DNA from: a virus
DNA: 38,478 nt
Virus record (IMG/VR): IMGVR_UViG_3300027337_000007
Coordinates: 1 to 38,478 of that record
Reading direction: 5' to 3' (one strand)
Made by a program: the position numbers and the translations under genes. Numbering within the stretch: position 1 is the stretch's first letter; every line of letters starts with the position of its first letter. Positions 28,120 to 35,644 of this stretch are shown one piece after another. The notes under the pieces are model-generated. The model was not told where the DNA came from. It was given only the letters and a program-made list of their open reading frames with translations, and did no database searches.

Positions 28120-28613
28120 TGGCCTTGGTTATCGGCGATAACAGCTACGCAACGGTAGCCGAGGCTGATGCCTATTATCTGGCGCGTGGTGTTACAGACT
28201 GGGCAACGCTGACGACGCCACAAAAGGAATCGTCGCTGATTCTCGGCACTGATTACCTTGAAGCCACCTACTCGACCGCGTGGCAGGGCAGGCGAACAGA
28301 TCCGGAACAGTCGCTATCGTGGCCGCGCTCGGACGTTTTTGTCGAGTATTACCCGATCCCGTCAAACACCGTACCAGCCGCGATCATCAAGGCTCAGATC
28401 GAGATGGCCTTGCGTGCGAGCGCAGGTGAACCGCTGATTCAGGATCAAGGGCAGCGCGTGACCGAGGAAAAGGTCGATGTCTTGACGGTGAAATACGCAG
28501 ACTTCAGTGACCCTGCCTTGCGCTATCCCTACGTCAACCGCCTTGTCATGCCATACCTTGCCAGTGCCGTGTCTGACGGATCTATGCAGGTGGCTAGACT
28601 GGTGCGCACATGA
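28119..28613 (+). CDS. Head-tail adaptor (DnaT-like/gp6-type)
   Basis: The 164-residue product contains TVAEADAYYLARGVTDWATL, QKESSLILGTDYLEATYSTA, WQGRRTDPEQSLSWPRSDVF and PAAIIKAQIEMALRA. This is the pattern of phage head-tail connector proteins frequently annotated as 'DnaT-like ssDNA-binding'. Its position after the capsid gene supports the adaptor role on the portal ring. It overlaps its neighbours by TAATG and ATGA. Confidence 0.82.
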   Translation: MALVIGDNSYATVAEADAYYLARGVTDWATLTTPQKESSLILGTDYLEATYSTAWQGRRTDPEQSLSWPRSDVFVEYYPIPSNTVPAAIIKAQIEMALRASAGEPLIQDQGQRVTEEKVDVLTVKYADFSDPALRYPYVNRLVMPYLASAVSDGSMQVARLVRT

Positions 28614-28963
28614 CCGACCTAGCCGTTACCGCATCGCGGCTGCTTGCCAAGTTCGGCGAGCCGGTCACGCTAACCGATGGCGCGGCGGTTGAATACGATC
28701 CGATTACGGGTGATGCAGTGCTGCCACCTGCTGGCAGCACGGTTACGCTGAACGGCTACCCATCACGCTACGATAAATCCGAAGTTGACGGCACGAACAT
28801 CCGGTCAAGCGACACGCGGCTGATCTTGGAAGTCGGAGCAGTTCGCCCGTTAGTGGGCTGGTTGGCGACCGTTGACGGCGTGACGTACCGGCTCATGGAT
28901 GTGCGACCCGTTCGCCGTTCGGGTTCGGATAAGGTTCTCATTTGTCAGGCGAGGGCTAATTGA
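28610..28963 (+). CDS. Head closure (stopper) protein
   Basis: The 117-residue product is predicted mostly beta, with GEPVTLTDGAAVEYDPITGD, LNGYPSRYDKSEVDGTNIRS and SDTRLILEVGAVRPLVGWLA. This is typical of the head-tail joining proteins that follow the adaptor in siphoviruses. The stopper holds packaged DNA before the tail docks. It overlaps the adaptor (ATGA) and the next gene (TGATG). The call combines fold pattern and order. Confidence 0.72.
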   Translation: MTDLAVTASRLLAKFGEPVTLTDGAAVEYDPITGDAVLPPAGSTVTLNGYPSRYDKSEVDGTNIRSSDTRLILEVGAVRPLVGWLATVDGVTYRLMDVRPVRRSGSDKVLICQARAN

Positions 28964-29358
28964 TGAACACCGCCCACATAGCCGCCGCGCTTGCGACCCA
29001 GCTAAACACGCTGGGCTATCCCATCGAGGCCGAGAACGCCAAGTTCACGCCCGTGGCTGGCACGCTTTACCTTCGGGAGCAGTTGCTAGGCGACTTCTCG
29101 CCTACGCGTCCGGTAGCTGGTGGCGTGCGTAACATCTCGCAGGGCTTGTACCAGGTCACGGTCATGGCACCGAAGGATGGCACGCGCACACCGGCACGCA
29201 ACGCGGTGTCTGATATTGAGTCAGCATTTGCCGTTGCGCGTCAGTTCAGTAAGTCTGGCGTGACGGTGACAGTGCTTGATGTAACGATTGCCGCTGGTTT
29301 TACGATTGGCGACCGTTTCGCTATTCCGGTGACTATCGCGTGGTCGGCAAATGGATAA
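28963..29358 (+). CDS. Tail terminator/completion protein (DUF4128-like)
   Basis: I use ATG at 28963 (a TTG one codon earlier is also open). The 131-residue product has an N-terminal helix (TAHIAAALATQLNTLGYPIE) and strands around LYLREQLLGDFSPTRPVAGG. The centre SQGLYQVTVMAPKDGTRTPA and end DRFAIPVTIAWSANG fit DUF4128-type tail terminators. These cap the tail tube and join it to the head. The next gene overlaps by 8 bases. Confidence 0.75.
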   Translation: MNTAHIAAALATQLNTLGYPIEAENAKFTPVAGTLYLREQLLGDFSPTRPVAGGVRNISQGLYQVTVMAPKDGTRTPARNAVSDIESAFAVARQFSKSGVTVTVLDVTIAAGFTIGDRFAIPVTIAWSANG

Positions 29359-29614
29359 TCTAAAAGTCGTGCCATTGCGACCGCTGCAAGACATCCCTAA
29401 TGGCTTGCGAAACATCGCAGACAAGATCGAAGCGGCGATCCAAGACGGTAGCAAAGTTCAGTGCCTGACGCTGATTTGTGGCGAGGAGATATTTCATCTC
29501 GGCACCATTGATGACGCGCAGGCTGCTGCTAACGCAATCTTTGACATGACGCTGGGCATTCACAAGATGATGTCCGGCGCGCTCAAACTCCAACGGGCTG
29601 ACGACGATGGCTGA
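29351..29614 (+). CDS. Hypothetical protein in tail-completion block (87 aa)
   Basis: The product begins MDNLKVVPLRPLQDIPNGLR and has a central small alpha/beta segment (QCLTLICGEEIFHLGTI) followed by a helix (AQAAANAIFDMTLGIHKMM). It overlaps both neighbours by 8 bases. No known head or tail family matches. Its insertion in a tightly packed structural block could mean an assembly or regulatory role. Confidence 0.6.
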   Translation: MDNLKVVPLRPLQDIPNGLRNIADKIEAAIQDGSKVQCLTLICGEEIFHLGTIDDAQAAANAIFDMTLGIHKMMSGALKLQRADDDG

Positions 29615-30029
29615 TCCCTTCGCCCTCGCGATCAAACGCTTTGCCGACAAGACGGCGCGTGAGTCCGAGGCCGAAGTTCGCAAACGCCTGTTGTCATTAA
29701 CTAGCGACATCATATCAAACACGCCAGTCGATGAAGGCCGCGCCCGTGGATCTTGGCAGGCCAGCGTTAACTCGCCTAATCTGTCGGAAACAAACCGCAC
29801 TGACAAAACCGGCGGATCAACCATTGCCGCAGCCAATTCAGCTATCAAAGACGCGCCAGGTCGCGTGTTCTACCTCGCCTCGCCACTACCCTACATGGGT
29901 GTGCTGGAATACGGCCTATACAGCCAAGGCGGAGGCGCAACCCAGCGCACGACCCGCGACGGGTTCTCAGTGCAAGCGCCCGCCGGCTGGATTCGCATAG
30001 CCATCGCTAAGGCAAAATCGCAGCAATAA
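29607..30029 (+). CDS. Tail completion protein, HK97 gp10-like
   Basis: The 140-residue product carries NTPVDEGRARGSWQASVNSP near residue 40, then PGRVFYLASPLPYMGVLEYG and SVQAPAGWIRIAIAKA near the end. 'TPVD-G--RGSW' plus 'PY---LEYG-S-QAP' is the hallmark of HK97 gp10-like neck proteins, which join head and tail. The stop is directly before the promoter of the tail-tube gene. Confidence 0.82.
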   Translation: MADPFALAIKRFADKTARESEAEVRKRLLSLTSDIISNTPVDEGRARGSWQASVNSPNLSETNRTDKTGGSTIAAANSAIKDAPGRVFYLASPLPYMGVLEYGLYSQGGGATQRTTRDGFSVQAPAGWIRIAIAKAKSQQ

Positions 30030-30098
30030 CCGCTCGTCGGAAAGTCTGTTATTATGTTGACAGCCAGCCGCATAGTGTGGCGGCAACTCTTGCAAGAG
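30030..30098 (+). promoter_or_regulatory. Tail-tube promoter with CCG-N5-CGG motif and structured leader
   Basis: CCGCTCGTCGG (30030-30040) covers the -35 region, and TGT-TATTAT has its -10 at 30050-30055. The spacing from motif to -10 is 9 bases, against 8 at the capsid promoter. The leader has GCCGC (30067-30071)/GCGGC (30080-30084) and then the perfect palindrome CTCTTGCAAGAG (30087-30098). That palindrome contains the AAGAGG ribosome site, so it could limit ribosome access. Confidence 0.65.
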
Positions 30099-30106
30099 GA
30101 TACATC

Positions 30107-30589
30107 ATGACAGCTTACACCTCGGCGGGTTCTACTCTCCGCGTTACTGCAACTGCTCCTGCTACTTTCGACAGCGCTGGCTTCGGCACGATCTTTCCGA
30201 GCACTCCTGCCGCTGGCAATCCGCTCGTTGGCGAGATCACCGACCTTGGCGAGTTTGGCCGCGAATACGCGCTCGTTACGCACAATCCGCTGGCGACTCG
30301 TGCAACCCAGAAATACAAGGGTAGCTTCAACTCCGGTTCGATTCAGCTTGCGCTTGCTTATGACAAAGCCGACCTCGGTCAAGACATCATGCGCATCGCC
30401 CAGACTTCGGACGCTGACTACTATTTCGAGATCAAAGATCAGCAGGGCAACAAGACCTACTTCGCTGGCAAGGTCATGATGTTCAAGACTCAGGTTGGCT
30501 CGGTTGACCAGATCACGACCGCATCGGCAACAATCGAAATCACTGCCACTGCTGCTGGCCTTGACTTCGTTGTTGTCGAAGCCGTTTAA
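30107..30589 (+). CDS. Major tail (tube) protein
   Basis: The ATG at 30107 follows AAGAGGA; the frame open to 30077 is leader. The 160-residue product is predicted mostly beta: AYTSAGSTLRVTATAPATFD, GEITDLGEFGREYALVTHNP, TRATQKYKGSFNSGSIQLAL and AATIEITATAAG-like end segments. This is the pattern of siphovirus tail-tube proteins. Its own promoter, and the structured RNA after the stop, fit a highly expressed gene. It precedes the tail chaperone genes as expected. Confidence 0.83.
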   Translation: MTAYTSAGSTLRVTATAPATFDSAGFGTIFPSTPAAGNPLVGEITDLGEFGREYALVTHNPLATRATQKYKGSFNSGSIQLALAYDKADLGQDIMRIAQTSDADYYFEIKDQQGNKTYFAGKVMMFKTQVGSVDQITTASATIEITATAAGLDFVVVEAV

Positions 30590-30596
30590 CTGAATT

Positions 30597-30648
30597 GACC
30601 GCCCAGCGCTTCTAGGGCGTGCCGGACTCATCCACCGGCAGGGCGGTC
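30597..30648 (+). ncRNA. Predicted three-way-junction RNA element between tail-tube and chaperone genes
   Basis: A perfect 8-bp closing stem, GACCGCCC (30597-30604) with GGGCGGTC (30641-30648), encloses two hairpins. They are a weak CGC/GCG stem (30607-30609/30617-30619) and TGCCGG (30620-30625) with CCGGCA (30635-30640). The second stacks directly on the closing stem. It fills the 100-bp gap. No T-run follows, so simple termination is unlikely. Roles could be mRNA processing, protection of the tail-tube mRNA 3' end, or attenuation. This is a cis element in the mRNA, not shown to be a separate transcript. Confidence 0.5.
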
Positions 30649-30689
30649 ACCTTCACCACCGGATGACAACCACTGATGAGGTAGTAAGC

Positions 30690-31148
30690 ATGAACATTTT
30701 CGATCTGCGCATTAACAAGCAAGCCCTGTCCGAAATGGCGGTGCTGCATCCAATTACTGGTGAACCGACTGGCATGGTTGTATCCGTGCGCTCGGTTGAC
30801 CATCCTAAAGTTCAGGTCGCGCTCGTGGCTTTCAACAAAGCCAAAGGCGACGACGACAAAGAACTGACCATCGAAGAGCAGCTCGCCGCCAACGCTGATA
30901 GCGCGTTGGAATTGGCCGTTGCCATGACCGATAGCTGGACGGTAGTCGGTCCGGACGGTAAGAAACTGCCTGACGATGCCGAAGGCGTGCGAATCGTGCT
31001 GAGCGACGACGAATTGTCGTGGTTGCGCGATGCCATTGCTGCTCATGGTCTGTCGCGAAAGAACTATTTTCGCGGCACTCCTAACGGAACTGGTTCCGTG
31101 GGTGCAGCAGGACGCGTGGCTAAGCGCGGTTCCGGAAAAGCAAAGTAA
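30690..31148 (+). CDS. Tail assembly chaperone (gpG-like)
   Basis: The ATG at 30690 follows GAGGTAGTAAGC; the frame open to 30663 is not needed. The 152-residue product begins MNIFDLRINKQALSEMAVLH, has KVQVALVAFNKAKGDDDKEL and VLSDDELSWLRDAIAAHGLS, and ends in a flexible Gly/Ala/Lys-rich tail. The layout and position between tail tube and tape measure match the first tail chaperone of siphoviruses. The second chaperone frame overlaps its end in another reading frame. Confidence 0.75.
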   Translation: MNIFDLRINKQALSEMAVLHPITGEPTGMVVSVRSVDHPKVQVALVAFNKAKGDDDKELTIEEQLAANADSALELAVAMTDSWTVVGPDGKKLPDDAEGVRIVLSDDELSWLRDAIAAHGLSRKNYFRGTPNGTGSVGAAGRVAKRGSGKAK

Positions 31149-31179
31149 GTCACGACGCGAACAGCGCGGGGGCGGTATC

Positions 31180-31497
31180 ATGCCGCCCTTGTCTGCTCAT
31201 GGGCGCTATTTGGTCGCCATCCTAAACGATGTCGGTCCGGTATCACCGATGGGCATGGGCGGCGTTGTGGCTATCAGTGAATCTGAGCTGATGGCATGGC
31301 AAGTCAACCAGGCGATTCGCCTTGCGCCTTGGGAGTGCCGTCTAGTCCGGCGCATGTCCAAAGAATATGCAGCGATGGCCGGTGCGGCAACCAAGCCGGA
31401 TTGCCCGATGCCGTGGATACCTGTCGGCGATGATGTTCGTTCACGCGTGGCCGAGCAGATCAAGTCGGTGTTTTCGGGGCTGAGGCGGGCGGGCTGA
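31180..31497 (+). CDS. Second tail chaperone part (gpGT-like), possible frameshift product
   Basis: The 105-residue part from ATG 31180 begins MPPLSAHGRYLVAILNDVGP. It contains MAWQVNQAIRLAPWECRLVR and RMSKEYAAMAGAATKPDCPM, ending in a pattern known from tail chaperone partners ('L-PWE---LRR-S-EY'). Its frame is open upstream to 31030, so it overlaps the end of the first chaperone in the +1 (equally -2) frame. Residues read just before the ATG (KSRREQRGGGI) look like real coding. It could be translated independently using GGGGGCGG as ribosome site, or by programmed frameshift. Confidence 0.7.
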   Translation: MPPLSAHGRYLVAILNDVGPVSPMGMGGVVAISESELMAWQVNQAIRLAPWECRLVRRMSKEYAAMAGAATKPDCPMPWIPVGDDVRSRVAEQIKSVFSGLRRAG

Positions 31498-31502
31498 GTT
31501 GT

Positions 31503-31535
31503 GCTAATATGACTGCATCCAGTATCAGGGTGCAG
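31503..31535 (+). promoter_or_regulatory. Extended -10 promoter and dyad upstream of tape measure
   Basis: TGC-TAATAT has its -10 at 31505-31510. Three bases later CTGCATCC (31513-31520) pairs with GGGTGCAG (31528-31535) as an 8-bp stem (one G-T pair) and 7-base loop. The right arm contains the only ribosome-site-like bases before ATG 31538. The arrangement duplicates that at the portal gene (18921-18954). Confidence 0.6.
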
Positions 31536-31537
31536 CC

Positions 31538-34500
31538 ATGGCCGACACGCTTGCAAGTCTCGTAATCAAAGTATCTTCCACCGATGTTGAGCTAACCCGC
31601 AAACGACTGCGCGACCTTGGCATCACGGCGCAGGATACTAGCGCACGCGTAACGCGCTCAGCCGATAGCATGAGCCGATCATCCGATAATCTGTCGGCAT
31701 CGCTTAAAGGCGCGGCTGCTGCATTTCTGTCGATTCAATCTGCCCGTGGACTGACGCAAATTGCCGACCAGATGACCAATCTGGAATCGCGCATTAAGTT
31801 GACGCTAAAGGCAACTGAAAGCTATGCCCAGATCCAAGGAGAACTGCTTAAAGTTGCCAATCAAAACCGCGTGGCGTTGCAAGACATCGGCACGCTATAC
31901 GCTCGCATTGCGCCGTCGGTGCAGAAACTAGGCGGCACACAGCGCGAGGCCATTGGCATCACCAATGCGCTTTCTAAGGCGTTACTGATTAGCGGTGCGT
32001 CTACGGCTGAGGCTTCATCGGCAATCATTCAATTCTCGCAGGCGATGGCGTCCGGCGTCTTGCGTGGCGAAGAGTTCAACGCCATCAGTGAAGCCGCTCC
32101 GGTTTTGCTTGATAAACTGTCCAAACAGCTAGGCGTGACGCGCGGCGAGCTGCGTGCAATGGCGGCTGACGGCCAGCTAACCGCTGGTGTCGTTGGCAAT
32201 GCAATGCTCAACAGCGTGGAAGAGTTAACTATCCAAGCCGCTAAGATGGCACCGACGGTCGGTGGCGCATTCGTTGTCCTGAAAAACGAGGCGTTTTTAG
32301 TTGTTGAACAGTTTAATAAACTGGGCAGTTCAACCGATACGCTATCGGGCAAACTGGCAGGCGCAGTCGGCAATGTCACTGATTTTGTGCGAGCTGTTCG
32401 CGAAGGCAACTTCACCGAAACTCAGCAGACTGTTATCGGGATTGCGGGTGGCGTTGCCGCTATCGCAACGGCTTATGCCGCTGTCCGAACGGCACTAACA
32501 CTTGCAACCGGCGCTCAGATTGCGTTTAACATCGCCGCTCGTGCTAATCCTTATGTCTTGGCTGGAACGGCGCTAGTAGGCGCTGTCACTGCTGTTGTTG
32601 GCTACACAAAAGCAACCGAAAGCGCAAAGAATGCTACGCAGAAACTAGCGGATGCTGAAAAACAGCGCGCAGATCTGTTGCAGCGGATCAACTCCGGCAC
32701 GATGTCGCTTGTCGAGCCTTCCCGCCGTCAAATGGCTGGAGTTGACGCACGCATCGCATCACTGAAAAAGCAGGTCGCCGCCGAGAAAAACGCCGCCGAA
32801 CTCAAGATCATTAACGAGGCTCAGGCCGAGTTTGCCGCAGATCAAGCGGCTAAAGCCACCCAGCGCACAGCCGCAGGATACCTGAAACTGGGCGAGGCTG
32901 GCGCTGTCGGCGCTGGCAAGGCAACCAAGGCCATGAATGAAGCCAAGCGCGCTGCTGAAGCCGCTGCAAAGGCCATTCAGGATACGCTAGACAAGCAAGC
33001 TGGCGACATATCGCGATCAGTGCTTGGCGATGCTGGCGCGGCTCGTGCTGAGTTTGGCGCATCTGGTGCGAGTGCCAGCCAGCAAGCGCAGTTCGCTATG
33101 AATCAGGAAATGGCCGCGACTCTTGCCGCTGTTGACCAAGCATGGGCTGATATTGACGAAGCTCAAAAGAAAGCCGCCGAATCCGCCGCCGAATACATTG
33201 ACAAGTTCCTATCCACCGACTTCGGCAGCAACCTCGCCGCCGGATTCGACAAGGCTGGGCAATCGCTGGGGGCGTTCGTTGGTGGATTCGACAAGCTGAT
33301 TCAGTCGCAGGAAATGTACAACGAGGCGCGGCTCAAGGCAGGTGGCGATTCGGTCAAGCTCGCCAAGATCGAGGCCAAGAATCAGCAAAACCAGATTGGC
33401 GCATACGCTGACATCACTGGCGCGGCTAAAGGATTCTTTAAGGAAGGCAGCAAAGGTTACAAGTCCCTGCAAGCCGCCGAGCAAGTGTTCCGTGCATTCC
33501 AGCTTGCCATGAGCATCAAGACCACGGCGGCTGCATTGCTGGGCGATCAGCAGAAAGTCGCTAGTGCAATTTCAAGCGTTGGCCCGCAGGTAGCTGCAAG
33601 CCAAGCAATCGGCACGGCTAAGGCTGCTGAGGCAGTAGCCACTCAAGGCGGCGGAGATCCTTACACCGCATTCCCGCGCATTGCCGCAATGATTGCGCTC
33701 ATGGCCGCGATTGGCTTTGCAGTGGGCGGCGGCGGTAGCGAAGGTCCAGGATTCACCGACAACACCGGCACCGGAACTGTATTCGGCGATGCTGGCGCCC
33801 AGTCGCAGTCGGTCAACAAGTCGATCGACCTTCTTAGCGAGGCCGCAACACTTGAAAACCGCATCAGCTCGGCCATGCTCGCGTCGCTGCGTAACATCGA
33901 GGCCAACATCGGCGGGCTGACGAATCTGGTTGTGCGTAACGCGCCTGGTGCGGATTTGGCGGAGTCTGTTAAAACAGGCTTTGAAATGAACTCATTTGGT
34001 AAAGGATTAAGAACGGCTGTCGGCATCGTTACGCTTGGGGCGTCTGAATTGCTTGGTATTGGCAAATTGCTTGGCGGTTTGTTTGGCAAGAAAGTCAGCA
34101 TTAAAGGCCAAGGCCTAACCGCTGTTCCTCAAGCCCTTGAGGATATTCTCGCCAATGGCTTTGACTTGCTGAGCTTCGTCGCGATTCAGACGAAAAAGAA
34201 ATCATTTGGCATTACCACCAGCACCAAGAACAGCATCAAGACCAGCATCGCTGATCCGACGCTTGCCAATCAATTTAGTCTGATTTTCAGCAACTTTGCC
34301 GACGCAATCGTGTCTGCTGCTGAGCCGCTTGGCGTATCAACCGATACCGTGACTGAAAAGCTCAACAGCTTCGTGGTGGACATTGGCAAGATTAACCTCA
34401 AAGGATTGTCCGGCGAGGAAATCCAAGAGAAGCTGACCGCCGTATTCGGCCAGCAAGCCGACCTAATGGCGCAGGCGGCATTGCCGATGCTGGGCGCATT

Positions 34501-35644
34501 CCAGCAAGTGGGCGAGGGCTACTTCGAGACGCTGGTGCGAGTCGCATCGGGAATCGAGCAGGCAACCACGCTGCTTGACCGTTTAGGCTTGGCGGCAATC
34601 GACTACCGCGACATTCTGGCGACTCAGGGCAATGTCACCACAGAGATCATCCGCCAATCGGTTCTACTGCAAGACGCAACGGCTGGCATCGCGGGCGGAT
34701 TCGCTGAAATAGTCGCTAACTTTGACGGCACGGGCGAGGAAATCACCGACCTCGTGATTCAGTTGCGCGAACTGCAAAACAGCCTGACGGCGGCGGGCAA
34801 GGCTGGGCAGTTCCTCACGACATTCATGATCGCAGGCGCTGGCGGTGTTGACCGTTTAACCGATGGCCTCTCGACTTACTTTGACGACTTCCTAAGTCCA
34901 GCCGAGCAAGCCGCCGAGCTAACCCGCCGATTGACGGAACAGTTCAACCGCGTGGGCGTACTGCTGCCGACAACGACCGACGCATTCAAAGCACTGGTTG
35001 CCGGTATAGATATCAGCACCGAGGCTGGCCAGCGCATGTTTGGCCAGGTCATCGCATTGGCTCCGGCGTTTAGCGAGCTGCAAGACAGCATGGAGACAGC
35101 AGCAGAATCAACAAACAACTTGGTATCGTCTTTGCGCGACCTAGCAGACGAGGCACGTCGTCAGTCTGCTGCATCAGCACCAGTGCAGAATCTGTCAGCA
35201 TTGCGCGCCCAATTTCAGGCTGCAAGCAATCGCGCTGGGCTTGGAGATTCAACAGCGGCTGCTGCATTGCCCGAAATTGGCAAGCTGCTGCTGCAAGCAA
35301 GTCGTGACTATTCGGCATCGTCTACCGCCTACCTGTCAGACTTGGCGCTGATCACTGCCGGCGCAACTCGCGCTGCTGATGTGCAAGAGCGAGGCATGGG
35401 ATTCACGCCTGAGTCGGGTTATACTGGCCCTGCAATCGGCGGCACGGTTTCTTACCCAACGACTACGCCAGCCAGCACCGAGGTGGCAGCAATGCGCCAA
35501 GAGATGAACGCCAACATGTACCAGCTTGCGAAGTACACGCAACAGACAGCAGACCTGCTTGAACGGTGGTCTGACGGAGACCGCATGAACGTGCGCATTG
35601 ACAATGAGACGACCGACCCGGCACTGGTGAGGACGGTAGCATGA
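31538..35644 (+). CDS. Tape measure protein
   Basis: At 1368 residues this is the longest gene, and it sets tail length. Using the usual rule of about 1.5 angstrom per residue, the tail would be near 200 nm (inference). The N-terminal 250 residues carry a tape-measure domain, with NQNRVALQDIGTLYARIAPS, GVLRGEEFNAISEAAPVLLD, KLSKQLGVTRGELRAMAADG and LTAGVVGNAML. Long Ala-rich helices follow, with hydrophobic segments near 330-350 and 710-730 (IAAMIALMAAIGFAVGGGGS). The C-terminal third has further coiled coil. No peptidase or lysozyme domain is visible. Confidence 0.92.
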   Translation: MADTLASLVIKVSSTDVELTRKRLRDLGITAQDTSARVTRSADSMSRSSDNLSASLKGAAAAFLSIQSARGLTQIADQMTNLESRIKLTLKATESYAQIQGELLKVANQNRVALQDIGTLYARIAPSVQKLGGTQREAIGITNALSKALLISGASTAEASSAIIQFSQAMASGVLRGEEFNAISEAAPVLLDKLSKQLGVTRGELRAMAADGQLTAGVVGNAMLNSVEELTIQAAKMAPTVGGAFVVLKNEAFLVVEQFNKLGSSTDTLSGKLAGAVGNVTDFVRAVREGNFTETQQTVIGIAGGVAAIATAYAAVRTALTLATGAQIAFNIAARANPYVLAGTALVGAVTAVVGYTKATESAKNATQKLADAEKQRADLLQRINSGTMSLVEPSRRQMAGVDARIASLKKQVAAEKNAAELKIINEAQAEFAADQAAKATQRTAAGYLKLGEAGAVGAGKATKAMNEAKRAAEAAAKAIQDTLDKQAGDISRSVLGDAGAARAEFGASGASASQQAQFAMNQEMAATLAAVDQAWADIDEAQKKAAESAAEYIDKFLSTDFGSNLAAGFDKAGQSLGAFVGGFDKLIQSQEMYNEARLKAGGDSVKLAKIEAKNQQNQIGAYADITGAAKGFFKEGSKGYKSLQAAEQVFRAFQLAMSIKTTAAALLGDQQKVASAISSVGPQVAASQAIGTAKAAEAVATQGGGDPYTAFPRIAAMIALMAAIGFAVGGGGSEGPGFTDNTGTGTVFGDAGAQSQSVNKSIDLLSEAATLENRISSAMLASLRNIEANIGGLTNLVVRNAPGADLAESVKTGFEMNSFGKGLRTAVGIVTLGASELLGIGKLLGGLFGKKVSIKGQGLTAVPQALEDILANGFDLLSFVAIQTKKKSFGITTSTKNSIKTSIADPTLANQFSLIFSNFADAIVSAAEPLGVSTDTVTEKLNSFVVDIGKINLKGLSGEEIQEKLTAVFGQQADLMAQAALPMLGAFQQVGEGYFETLVRVASGIEQATTLLDRLGLAAIDYRDILATQGNVTTEIIRQSVLLQDATAGIAGGFAEIVANFDGTGEEITDLVIQLRELQNSLTAAGKAGQFLTTFMIAGAGGVDRLTDGLSTYFDDFLSPAEQAAELTRRLTEQFNRVGVLLPTTTDAFKALVAGIDISTEAGQRMFGQVIALAPAFSELQDSMETAAESTNNLVSSLRDLADEARRQSAASAPVQNLSALRAQFQAASNRAGLGDSTAAAALPEIGKLLLQASRDYSASSTAYLSDLALITAGATRAADVQERGMGFTPESGYTGPAIGGTVSYPTTTPASTEVAAMRQEMNANMYQLAKYTQQTADLLERWSDGDRMNVRIDNETTDPALVRTVA

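Noticed and set aside
30660-30690. CTGATGAG resembling the hammerhead ribozyme core after the three-way junction
   Set aside because: The second conserved core element (GAAA after a stem) and the required flanking helices are missing, so it is a chance match.
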